Below, one piece after another: positions 1 through 9,078 of a DNA stretch of 64,000 bases. Both the position numbers and the translations under genes were made by a program. The notes under the pieces were generated by a model. That model saw nothing but the letters and a program-made list of their open reading frames with translations, ran no database searches and was not told the DNA's origin. Within the stretch, counting starts at the first letter, position 1. The number at the start of each line of letters is the position of its first letter. This DNA comes from Mesostigma viride (taxonomy: Eukaryota > Streptophyta > Mesostigmatophyceae > Mesostigmatales > Mesostigmataceae): contig RPFO01000015.1 in assembly GCA_009746045.1 (NCBI GenBank), positions 2,716,932-2,780,931 on the forward strand. Direction: 5' to 3'.

Positions 1-207
1 TGGACGCGTCCCTAGCAAGCTATATGTATGACTTGGTAGCTCTAGGACGCTAGTTCTTGCGTGCACGCTCTCTTGGCACTGCGACCCTGTCGCCTGTGCT
101 GCGTGCAGTCTTGGAAGTGACGTGACTTACGTCTGTGTTCCTTATTCTTAATAAAGGCAACATTTCCTGCAAGAACCATGGCGGAATTCTACACTACACT
201 CTCACAA
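1..207. other. left edge, no gene seen
   Basis: No protein-coding signal is visible. An AATAAA-like signal on the plus strand (about 149-155, TTAATAAAGGC) sits in a moderately AT-rich stretch. This could be the polyadenylation region of an LTR whose start lies outside the window, but no partner LTR was found inside the window, so this is only a suggestion. Confidence 0.2.
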
Positions 208-1254
208 CTAGCGGACCTCCTCCGCGTTGTAAGGACCTAGCACACGGCTCACCGGCCTCCCGGCTGCTGTCTGCTCCACCGGCAGTCTGGCCGCACTGCC
301 ACGGCGATACCACTGAAGGTTCCTGACCCACCTGCTACCACCACCTCGCCGATCGTTGCGAGACCCCCGACCGATTTCAGCAAAGTCGTGTTCCGGCTCA
401 AACGGAATGTGCAACTCTGCTCTGCGCCGAGCTGAGTACCCCTCGTTCGTGCCATCACCCTCGTCAATCTGCTGTGACGACCTGGCTATGATGCCCGTCG
501 GTCTATCCACGAATTGCTCGTGGAAGTCTTCGTCGGTGACCTCCCGACCGGTGATTACCGTCACCGTTGGCCCAGTCGCCCCTGGCCTGCTCTGTACTCT
601 CGGCGTGTCCAAGGTCGACCAGATGCCTGGCGGACGTGTGGTGATAACCCAGTGATCCGCGTGACCACGCGACTCCTGGATCAGAATGTTAACCAAATGC
701 TCACAAGTCTGAGCAACCACCTCGGCGGAATCCCACGGGCTATCCGCTTCGCGCGTCTGCGCGTCCCGAATTATGTGTGACGCGTCGGTCCCCTCTCCCA
801 GCGAGCTTGTCGCCACCCAGTGATTATACAACCTGGTTCCACCTAAGCAGATGGCCACCAGCTGGCCCAGCGTCTCTCGCGCTAAGTCAAGCGCCTGGAT
901 GGTCACGTGCCCGCCCTGGTACGCAACTTCTAGACTGTAGATCAACGAAGCTATCTCGTCTCGTATGGCAACGAGACGCTCCGTGCACACCCTCCCTGTT
1001 TCTCCTGGCGACGTCGTCGCCCGGATCCTCATCACCACGGGGTCGTTCGCCGACGGCCCTGCTGCGTTACCAAACACAGCCACCCAACCGCCCTCCGCAA
1101 GGCCCCTTGCAACGTAGGCCGCCTGCACGAAGGTGGAAGCGTTGGATTGATGAGTATAGGGATAGAAAGCGTTCTCGCGCGCCGGCAACTCTGGTGCTGC
1201 TTCGCGCCTGGGAGAAGACGACTCAGGTGTCTCAACCCGAGCCTCGGCCGACAT
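208..1254 (-). CDS. unrecognised protein, about 348 aa
   Basis: A long open frame on the minus strand reaches 1443, but the ATG at 1254 (MSAEARVETPESS) is the better start: the 63 residues before it are Arg/Gly-rich and look untranslated, while the protein after it has ordinary composition. From this start there is an acidic Pro/Ser/Glu N-terminus, a central part rich in Ala/Val/Leu helices (about 45-200), and a Gly/Arg-rich tail. I recognise no domain, zinc knuckle, protease motif or membrane segment. It is next to a truncated chromovirus and could be the gag-like ORF of an oppositely oriented element or a host gene. Overlapping plus-strand ORFs are shadows. Confidence 0.4.
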   Translation of the reverse strand: MSAEARVETPESSSPRREAAPELPARENAFYPYTHQSNASTFVQAAYVARGLAEGGWVAVFGNAAGPSANDPVVMRIRATTSPGETGRVCTERLVAIRDEIASLIYSLEVAYQGGHVTIQALDLARETLGQLVAICLGGTRLYNHWVATSSLGEGTDASHIIRDAQTREADSPWDSAEVVAQTCEHLVNILIQESRGHADHWVITTRPPGIWSTLDTPRVQSRPGATGPTVTVITGREVTDEDFHEQFVDRPTGIIARSSQQIDEGDGTNEGYSARRRAELHIPFEPEHDFAEIGRGSRNDRRGGGSRWVRNLQWYRRGSAARLPVEQTAAGRPVSRVLGPYNAEEVR

Positions 1255-1948
1255 GAAACCACGCAACAGGAATGCAATAATACGAGTTAGCAACCAACCA
1301 GAGCTGTGAGCTCCTGGTCTTCCACGCGCACAACGGGATGAGCCAAAGTTGCAAGGCAGCAACCTTTTTAACCCGTGCACCAAGCCACGACCACGGTGAG
1401 CGTTTCCACGTCCAATGTGGGAGCCTCGGTTCGTGCTTGCCAAGATAGCTGGTCATCCCCCATGACCAAGCTATATCCTTTGTGTTGTTCCTCGTTCCCA
1501 TCGGCGTGACGAGGCACGTGCAGGCGGGCAAGCAAATCCTCAACGTCCACTGGCATCAGTGCAGAGCCAGGACGAACTGGATTTGCCTAGACTCTGCAAC
1601 CTAGGAAGTACAGGACCTGTCACAAGCCTGCAAGGCCTAGTATCCTTGCAGCCCTGTGCCAGCTCCAGTATTCCACCAGTCACAGGCTGCTGCTCCTCTG
1701 GCCTACGTGGACCACAGTCACGTGATAGTCAGGCTAAGCCTGTGCAGGCGCGGCCTGCCACGTGTCCTGTCCACTATACCAGAGGACTGCACCCTAGTCG
1801 GCCACGGACGGCTAGGACTTCGGGACCTCATATCTTTCTCGTCCCTTGTCTGTTTCAGGCGGTCAGCACGGCGTTGGAAAGGTCTTTCCAAACTGCATCC
1901 ACTTAGCATATTGGTTGCCCAAAATGCTAACTGTGGGAATGGTCAGGC
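1255..1948. other. intergenic, no supported gene
   Basis: Only short overlapping ORFs occur here, none with recognisable motifs. The right edge abuts the truncated chromovirus at about 1949. The RT palm expected upstream of its RNase H is absent, so the element's 5' breakpoint lies here. I see no LTR or target duplication. Confidence 0.3.
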
Positions 1949-4293
1949 TTGTGTCAACAGGCCTTTGACTTGCTGAAGGCCAGGCTCGCCACTGCGCCTG
2001 TCCTCATCCTTCCGGATCCCACCAAGCCATTCGTGGTCAATAGCGATTCTAGCAAGGTTGCTATTGGCGGTGTGCTGCTCCAAGACCATGGTCTCGGTCT
2101 CCAACCGGTCGAGTATAAACCCGGACGATGATCCCGGCCGAAAGAAATTACCCGGTCCATCAGCAAGAGTTGTTGGCCGTGGTGTACTGTTGCCATACTT
2201 GGCGGCACCATCTTCTGGGTGCTCAGTTCAACGTGGCTATGGCCGAACCCGACCCTGCGGACCCGTACCGCTTGATCATCCAGACCGACCATCGGCCCCT
2301 CACGCACTTGTTGACGCAGCCCACGCTTACGCCACGCCAAGCCCGTTGGCTTGAATATTTGGCACAGTTCGGTCCGTTCAAGATCGAATATGTCAAGGGC
2401 CTTGACAACACGGTCCCTGACGCCCTGTCGCGTCGCCCCGACTATTGGTTTTATGAGGATCTTGACGTTTTGGCCACGACGTTGATCCCCTCCCATGGTC
2501 CCGTCGCCCCCTTTGGCGACCGCTTGAGCGACCCGATGAGCCCCTTCCTCTTCTGTGGCGCCACAACCGCGGAGGTTGACACTGTTGACCATTCCGTGCG
2601 CCTCGCCGGCAGCACCCCTGCACGTGAGGGCACGTGTGCAGCCGCAGGGGGGGGAAGGACTTCGGCCCCGTACAGCCATGTGGTGCCGGCGACAGGAGTT
2701 TACCCTCCAATGCAGCCCGTTGGAGAGGCATTCACGTTGGCAAATACTGCAACAACGGTCGTCATCAGCTTGGACCTAGAGGGCCTCATCTCGCGCTTCA
2801 CGGTCACTGAGGACAAGGCAAATGAAGCCATAGCTGCCCGCCCTCAGAGCATGGACGGCTACCCAGCCAAGTTTCAAAACGGGTTCCTTTACGTGAATGT
2901 CAGTGGCCAGGCGGCCCGTCAAGACTCATGGCGCTTGTATGTCCCCCAAATATGCCGCGCCGAGGTATTATTTGAGTTACATGACTCCGTCTTGGGGGGA
3001 CACCAAGGCCAGGATAGGCTGTTAGCGAGGGCCCGGAGGTCCTACTATTGGCCTAAGATGGCTCGTGATGTGCGGGAGTATGTCAGTACCTGTGACAGCT
3101 GCCAGCACATGAAGCCACGGAATACGGGCAAACAGGGCGTTCCAAAGGAAATTCCAGACCCCATGTTCCCTTGGGACTCGGTGATGATGGATTTCATTGG
3201 GCCCTTGCCAGAGACCAAGGCGGGCAATGCTCAGATCCTGGTAGTGGTGGACCGGCTCACGCGGAGATGCCATTTAATCCCCTGCAAGGCCACCCTGACA
3301 GCTGAAGAGTGTGCCCACTTGTTCCTAAACAATGTGTTCCGGCTCCATGGCATGCCCCGACAATTTATCACCGACAAGGACAAACTGTTCACGTCGAAAT
3401 ATTGGACCTCATTTTTTCAGGTCGTCGGGACTAAGTTGTCTATGGGTACGGCCTATCACAGTAGCTCTTCTCACATGGTGGAGAGAGTGAATCGGGTGGT
3501 GGAAGAGGCACTGCGGCACTACCTGGATCGAGACGGGAGGAATTGGGACGAAGTGCTGGGATTTATTGAGTTTTCACTCAATAATGCCCCCCATTCTGCC
3601 CACGGGTATACCCCGTTCTTTCTTGATACAGGCAGGCATCCCCTTACTCCCACCGATCTCTTAACCGCCCCAGCCATCACCACGACAACGGAGCTCCGCT
3701 CCACAGTCGCAGGGGCGCGGGAGCTGGTACAACGGATGGTGCAAGCTCATTCCAGCGCCATACGTGGCCTACGTCAGGCGCGTGCCAAGTACATGGCGCG
3801 AGTCCAAAGTACCCTGGACAGGCGCACCCCTGCAATCGAAGCAGGTGACTTGGTTTTAATTGAGGGCCCCCACCAAGGCCGCTTCTCGCACAAGTTCGAG
3901 GACAGCCTGAAGGTCAAGCTCCGCCCCTTATTCCTTGGACCGTATCTGGTGGAGAAGGTGTTCAATGAGGTGATGGTGTCTGTCGCCATCCCGGACTCGT
4001 GGCAGCTGAAGTCCAATGTTTTCCACGTTGACCAGCTTAAGCTTTACCGCAAGAGCACCTTCCCAGGTCGTGTCATGGCACCCGCCCCCTTGGAGTTCAA
4101 CCCCGAGACGGGCGAACCCGAGGATGAGGTGGAGGACATTGTAGCCCACCGCAATCGAGGCCGCCGCCGCGAGTACCTCCTTAAGTGGAAGTTCTCCCAA
4201 ACAGATCTAGAGCACTCATGGGTAGCTGAGGCTGGACTCACGGGCTGTGCACGCTTGCTACAGGAGTACAAAGCCCGGGCAGGGTTGGCATAA
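1949..4293 (+). pseudogene. truncated chromovirus (Ty3/gypsy) pol: RNase H, integrase, chromodomain
   Basis: Copies and integrates element DNA in the intact family. The first frame (1949-2131) gives the start of RNase H (QQAFDLLKARLATAPVL, then NSDSSKVAIGGVL). The frame then shifts by one near 2118-2130 and continues open from 2128 to 4293. In the 721-residue part: RNase H end (TDHRPLTHLL, VPDALSRR, residues about 50-110), the integrase HHCC zinc site (YYWPKMARDV, CDSCQHMK, about 290-335), the rve core with candidate D (MMDFIGPLP), D (ITDKDKLFTS) and E (MVERVNRVVEE), and a C-terminal chromodomain (about 660-715, EYLLKWK, HSWVAE). Chromodomains are known to steer integration to marked chromatin. 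Gag, protease and the RT palm are missing. The second catalytic region has ITDKD where SDRD is usual. Confidence 0.85.
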
Positions 4294-4314
4294 TTCTGGC
4301 CCTTCTCTTACCTT

Positions 4315-5580
4315 TTGCGTAATGCTCCTTTCATGTGCATTGCCTTGATGCAGGCCGCCCCGCCCCAGGAGTCCATGGGCAACATCGAGTTATTCGGTGC
4401 GGATACCGCCGGTGGTCGAAATGCATCCCCTGCGGTGGCAGATGACAACAGTTCCTCTGCGTGCGACTCAGGGGTTGGTGAGCGCGGCGCGATGGGTCCA
4501 ACCGCTCCCGGCAGCGCCCCCCTGCCGCGGACGGCAGCTGAGCCGGCTCAGGGGCAGGTTGCTGGTGCGTTGCCTGCGCTGGCGGGTGGAGCCCACGCTC
4601 CCAGCGCGGCCGCCGTGGCTAGTACCCCCCAGCTGGTCGAGCTTTTCCAGCAGCAGTCACATATGCTGCAAGAGATGTTGCGACAGCAGTCACTTTTGGT
4701 GCAACATCTCCTCGGAGCCCAGCAAGCCCCGGCATCGGTTACTCCCGCTGCCGCGACCACAGTGCCTCGGTCGATTCCGCCCGCCCCTGTCCTGCGCCCC
4801 CGGCGTTTCACGACTGTAACCACGGTTCTACGGCGTACGCAGGCTGCCACCATTGCTCGCGTGCGTGTCATGTGCGCCGATGCTGGGCCTGCCCCCCAGG
4901 GTTTCGTGTGGGCCCGCGTGAGGGTGCGTCCCACCTTAGGCGTTCAGTTGGCGCAACCGGAGGGCATGTCCTTACTGGAGCTTGACGTCGACGTGCCGCT
5001 GGCGGTGCCGGTTGCGGAGCGCCGCCGCATCGTGGCCCCAACCCACGTGATCGACGGGATCATGTACGATCTCGCGGGGGACACCCCGGGCGGCGCCCAT
5101 GCAGGTGCTGCACATCCGCGGTTTCACGCGGATCAGCCGGTGGAGTTTTATCGGCACCTGCTCCCGCCAGAGATGTTCTCCGCCGTACAGCTCACGGACC
5201 CATGGGGCGCCCGGTCTGTTCTCGACCAGGCCATGGCATCCTTTGTCGGGACCCACCACTGCGGTATCGTTTGGACAGGAGGTTCGGTGTCCCTCACCCG
5301 ACACACGTTCCTCGCCGCCTTCTTGAGCGTTTTCCCACTGGAGGCGCTGCGGGATGTCAACGTGGCCAAACGCCATGATGCACGCGCCGGCGAGCGGCAA
5401 CTCACCTTCCAGCACGCCTTAGTCCAGGCCAATGGCCTGCCTCTTCCCGAGCCGGCTGAGGCCGCGCCGGCTGAGCGTGTCCACCGGCGTCAACGCCCAG
5501 CCGCACCTCTGCGCGGGCATGGCCGTGGGGGCTCCGCTCGTGGGGGTCACCGCCCGAGCCCTTACCGCCCGGCGCCGTAA
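4315..5580 (+). CDS. unknown ORF directly downstream of the chromovirus pol
   Basis: A 421-residue open frame begins 21 nt after the pol stop, on the same strand. It has an Ala/Pro/Ser-rich N-terminus, a Gln-rich helical stretch with coiled-coil character (about residues 105-135; LVELFQQQSHMLQEML), a folded-looking middle part (about 150-375) and a basic Arg/Gly-rich tail with RGG-like repeats (about 395-420), a common RNA-binding composition. There is no zinc knuckle, protease motif, signal peptide or membrane segment, so it is not a typical env. The start could be the ATG at 4315, at 4333 or at 4375, and an intron end (TTGATGCAG, up to about 4352) is possible. It may be a displaced gag or an accessory ORF of the element; function unknown. 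Confidence 0.5.
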   Translation: MRNAPFMCIALMQAAPPQESMGNIELFGADTAGGRNASPAVADDNSSSACDSGVGERGAMGPTAPGSAPLPRTAAEPAQGQVAGALPALAGGAHAPSAAAVASTPQLVELFQQQSHMLQEMLRQQSLLVQHLLGAQQAPASVTPAAATTVPRSIPPAPVLRPRRFTTVTTVLRRTQAATIARVRVMCADAGPAPQGFVWARVRVRPTLGVQLAQPEGMSLLELDVDVPLAVPVAERRRIVAPTHVIDGIMYDLAGDTPGGAHAGAAHPRFHADQPVEFYRHLLPPEMFSAVQLTDPWGARSVLDQAMASFVGTHHCGIVWTGGSVSLTRHTFLAAFLSVFPLEALRDVNVAKRHDARAGERQLTFQHALVQANGLPLPEPAEAAPAERVHRRQRPAAPLRGHGRGGSARGGHRPSPYRPAP

Positions 5581-5614
5581 ACCATCGCCAACGGACGGTG
5601 ACAATTGGCACGAT

Positions 5615-6237
5615 TGTTAAAATAAAAAATTCAGCTGGAATCGGAGTGAAGTTACGGTCTTGAAGACCTTACACACACAGTAAACACACAAAATTAAACG
5701 TACACGACACACAATGACCGACAAGTGAGGACGGATGGAGTGTTGATTGCATGAACGGTACTTGGAATTAGAAAGTTAGCTTACTTTTATACTAAACGGA
5801 AGATTCTGTAGATTCCGTGTTCGAATTCAGAGTGAACCTACGAGCTCCAGATGTCAACACACAAAGTACTATGTACGAATGAGCTCCAGGTGGCAAACAC
5901 ACAATAACGCATCTAAAGAATCTATAACGCAAATAAAGAATCTAGACTAACAGTATTTACAGGTTGCCATTTGGCATATATACAATATATACACTTGTGA
6001 TTCTTGCGAGAAGATTCCTGCGAGGAACAGCTAGGGAATCTTTACGGATTGTACAAGTACAGATGTGATATGCTTAGTAGTACTGTCTGTTTTGCCAACG
6101 ATTCGGGTAACCTAATACTAATATCCCATTACCGCCAACGGTACCCTATATAAAACACTAGTGCTAGACGCTTAATAGTAATTTCCCATTACCGCCAACG
6201 GCGTCCTATTCATGGGGTCAGTGTATGATTCCAAACA
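5615..6237 (-). repeat. LTR (3' LTR of the gag-only copia-like element)
   Basis: On the minus strand the block starts TGTTTGGAATCA at 6237 and ends TTTTAACA at 5615, so it has TG...CA boundaries and is 623 bp long. A purine tract lies directly before it. A TATA-like stretch (TTTTATATAGG) is at about 6145-6157. An imperfect repeat, GTTGGCGGTAATGGGA, occurs twice in U3 (about 6120-6145 and 6180-6205). No matching second LTR was found upstream of the gag, so this pair is incomplete or highly diverged. Confidence 0.6.
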
Positions 6238-6247
6238 CCCCCCTTAC
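6238..6247 (-). promoter_or_regulatory. polypurine tract
   Basis: GTAAGGGGGG on the minus strand immediately precedes the LTR start at 6237. This is where plus-strand DNA synthesis is primed in LTR retrotransposons. Its position supports the LTR call. Confidence 0.55.
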
Positions 6248-6513
6248 TACTGACAGCATGATAACAGGGTGACCTGCTACTGTGCAGGACCAATGCACCC
6301 TTTACATGTGTGGGGCAAAACAGACACCCCCCTTGCCCGACACAGGTGGGCATTCTCAGAAATGGCTAAGGTGGCCAGCCACTAGGACTGTAAAAGCGCA
6401 CCTGAGGGAACTAGAAGAGCATAGTTACTGTAAAAGGAAGTTGGTTGATCAGGCCAGTACCCATTGAGTAACGTAGCAAACAAGTTCAAGGGACCACAGC
6501 CTCCCAGGCCAGG

Positions 6514-7443
6514 TCAGAAACCATAAAACAGAGGTACATCACTGGCGTTCACGTCAGAAGACGCCTGTGGAGTACCAGGAGTGTCCGTGGGGAGGGGACC
6601 CTCCGTGAGATGAGCCCGAGGCGTGGAGCCCATGGGTGCCCTAGCGCGTCGTAAGGCGGGGTAGAGTTCCCAGCAATGGGACTCAACATGTCCAGGACGC
6701 TTGCAGTGCTTGCAGAGGAGGTTAGACTTGGGCCTGGTTGCATATGCCACGCCAGAGTGGTCGACCGTGTCAGAGGTGCTGACAGGTGGCGTGCTGCGGG
6801 AACCAGTGGAGGGCGTGCCAAGGGCAGCCTTCTGCATCTTGAGGCGATCTTCAGCAAGGAAGATGGCAGCTCGATATTCTGCCAGAGAGCAGGTCTTAGG
6901 AAGACCTATGGCCGCCAGGATAGGATGCAGTTCAGGAAGAAGGCCATCCTGGTTGTTGTCTCTGAACACGCCAGCTGTCATCTCGCCGTCCAGGGACAAG
7001 TACTGCAACCACTTGGTGTGGTTGCCAGTCCAGTAGTCTCCTACTGATTGGCCCTGTTGCTGTTTCTGGGCTTGCAGTTGCCGGCGGAGATCATTCAGGA
7101 AGGAGACAGTGTGCTCCGGCTGCTCACAGTGGTCGCAGATCCACTTCCACGCGGCGCTGCAGGTGCGCTCCTCTAGTTGTGCGATGCCCAGGAGGAGCTC
7201 CCCATCAAAAATCAGGGTTAGCCCAGCATAGCCAGCAGCTTGGCGTTCTGGATCCAGGGTGCCATTCCCCAGGAGGTCATCCAGCATGCCCAGTCCTGCA
7301 AACATGGCACACACTCTCACTTGAAGAGGTTTCCAGAGGCTGGGATTGGTCCCGTCATAGGGATTAGGTTGACCCAGCAGCTTGCAGACGTTGATAATCT
7401 GGGAATGCTTGACTTTGTTCACAGCTGCCACAGTGGCCGCCAT
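6514..7443 (-). CDS. gag: Ty1/copia-type Gag
   Basis: A 309-residue capsid/nucleocapsid protein that packages element RNA. The N-terminal half resembles copia Gag (YDGTNPSLWKPLQVRV near residue 29; helices with LEERTCSAAWKWICDH near 90-106). A CCHC zinc knuckle (CKHCKRPGHVESHC) lies near residues 242-255. The start at 7443 follows a leader without other in-frame ATGs. The polypurine tract and 3' LTR come only about 270 bp after the stop, so protease, integrase and RT are absent: this is a gag-only, non-autonomous or internally deleted copy. It could be mobilised by the related pol at 9.1-12.0 kb, which is inference. Confidence 0.75.
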   Translation of the reverse strand: MAATVAAVNKVKHSQIINVCKLLGQPNPYDGTNPSLWKPLQVRVCAMFAGLGMLDDLLGNGTLDPERQAAGYAGLTLIFDGELLLGIAQLEERTCSAAWKWICDHCEQPEHTVSFLNDLRRQLQAQKQQQGQSVGDYWTGNHTKWLQYLSLDGEMTAGVFRDNNQDGLLPELHPILAAIGLPKTCSLAEYRAAIFLAEDRLKMQKAALGTPSTGSRSTPPVSTSDTVDHSGVAYATRPKSNLLCKHCKRPGHVESHCWELYPALRRARAPMGSTPRAHLTEGPLPTDTPGTPQASSDVNASDVPLFYGF

Positions 7444-8404
7444 GATATGGATGGTTTAAGAGATTGAAAGCTTGGACAGAAATTGCGGAATTGAGAAGAA
7501 ATTGCGGAATCGGAAAGAAATTTCGGAATGTGCCTTGTGGGACCAAACGGACCACAAAACAACAAATAAAACACAATATAAACGCTTATACAATATAAAC
7601 AAACGTGACACCCTAGGGGAGCGACCCCTGAACACACACAGTTAACGTTCTTAAACGCAATGTATAAGGATATGGTTGCAATGCAGCAATGTGTGAATGT
7701 GGTTGGAACGGAGCTTTGTTAAAATTGGATAATGTTACAGCGCTCACACACTTGAGGCTTGTACACGAGTTTGCCAAGTCAAGGCAACACACGTGAGGCG
7801 GGCTCGCAAGAGATGCCCAATTGGCACTGGCCTATTCTTTATATACTTGTGCACTGTGCTTTGCTAGTCCTGAGCAGCCTAGGAGGCCTGCTCAGTAATA
7901 ACACTCCCGGTACAGTATTCACAACCTGTACAGCGCCCAGTTCCTATACAGTAGGTCTGCCATACAGGCACAGTGACCACAGAGTACAGTCCACAGTGAT
8001 TATTGCATCTGCACCTAGAAGTCCAGGACTAACAGACTGCGGTACCAACAGACCACAGGTTAAGGTTCCTATTTCCTGCGTACGACGTATTAATCCAATA
8101 CCGTCGTAGGTTCAGCACCTAATTCCTGTCAGCCCAGGAATTACTGTCGACCCCATATGTCGTCGGCAAATATTCACGCCCGACTTAGAAGAACAGCCGG
8201 CTCGCGCTCGCGCGCGACCGGGAAGTCGGAACGCCATAACTTTCTTGATACTTGTCGGAATGAACTCGTTCCGGTGCCGCTGGAATCGCAGAGATATGCC
8301 GAATCAGGAACATGCCAATGCGCTCGGCGTTAACTCCAATCCTTTCTTTTCTTGAGCTGTAGCAGCTCACACAAGTCTACATACAAACACACACAATGGG
8401 TACA
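7444..8404 (-). promoter_or_regulatory. putative 5' LTR and leader of the gag element
   Basis: On the minus strand a possible LTR start (TGTACCCATTGTGTGTG) lies at 8404, directly after a purine tract. A TATA box (TATATAAAG) is at about 7838-7848, some 400 bp before the gag ATG. The block does not match the 3' LTR at 5615-6237, and I could not place a primer-binding site. An alternative is that this is the 3' LTR of the pol element at 9.1-12.0 kb, with gag placed downstream by tandem insertion. Confidence 0.3.
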
Positions 8405-8420
8405 GGACATCCTCCCCGAC
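8405..8420 (-). promoter_or_regulatory. polypurine-tract-like sequence
   Basis: GTCGGGGAGGATGTCC on the minus strand lies between the end of the copia-like pol (9079) and the putative LTR start at 8404. A nearly identical GGGGAGGATGTCC occurs on the same strand at about 12,144-12,156. Confidence 0.35.
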
Positions 8421-9078
8421 TACAAGTCACAACCCGCGGGGCATGACAGTCAGCTTGGATTCCTTATCATATGTACATAGCACCCATACTGGTTCAGGAG
8501 CACAAACAAATTACAATGAGTCCCTATCCCTTCCCGGGAGGCTCGTTGTGTTACCCATGTACAAGAGGTTGGCCAACTGTGGCAGCCCATAGGTGTTCAG
8601 CGAAGAAGTATGTACAACAACCTTCAGGACCTTAGGCGAAACCCCACAGATCACCCACAACAGCTCATCAGAAAACATTGCTGACCCCCAGACGGGAGTC
8701 GGCGCCGGTCTGCTGCCCCTTATCGAACCAGACACAACAGCTACGCGAAGCACATGCAAACACACAAGCTCCTATACTCGTTCCAACCGTGGAAAATCAG
8801 GGGACCTGTCGCCACCTCACCAGCATGGTGGATGGGTCAGCCAGTCCGTGAAACTCCGCCTTAAGACGGCACCAGGGAATCGAACCCCGCCCACAAACCA
8901 CAGATCTGGGGAAACCTCAGACTGAGATGAAAACCCCAGATAGACATCTCTCCATCAGAGACAATGTCAGACATTCCCACACCAGAGACATGTCTCACCC
9001 CTCAAGGTGTGCTCAGGATTATGTACAATCAAGCTCCCAGCCTGATATCCAGAGACTTAAGCACCCAGCTCTCAGCTT
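8421..9078. other. 3' noncoding part of the copia-like pol element
   Basis: No convincing ORF. It contains CA-rich and GAGACAT-type short repeats (about 8940-9000). A perfect pol III B-box-like string on the minus strand (GGTTCGATTCC, about 8877-8888) has no matching acceptor stem, so it is not called as a tRNA. Confidence 0.3.

Noticed and set aside
8860..8960. tRNA or SINE on the minus strand, from a perfect GGTTCGATTCC B-box
   Set aside because: No acceptor stem, anticodon arm or A-box can be paired at the right spacing.
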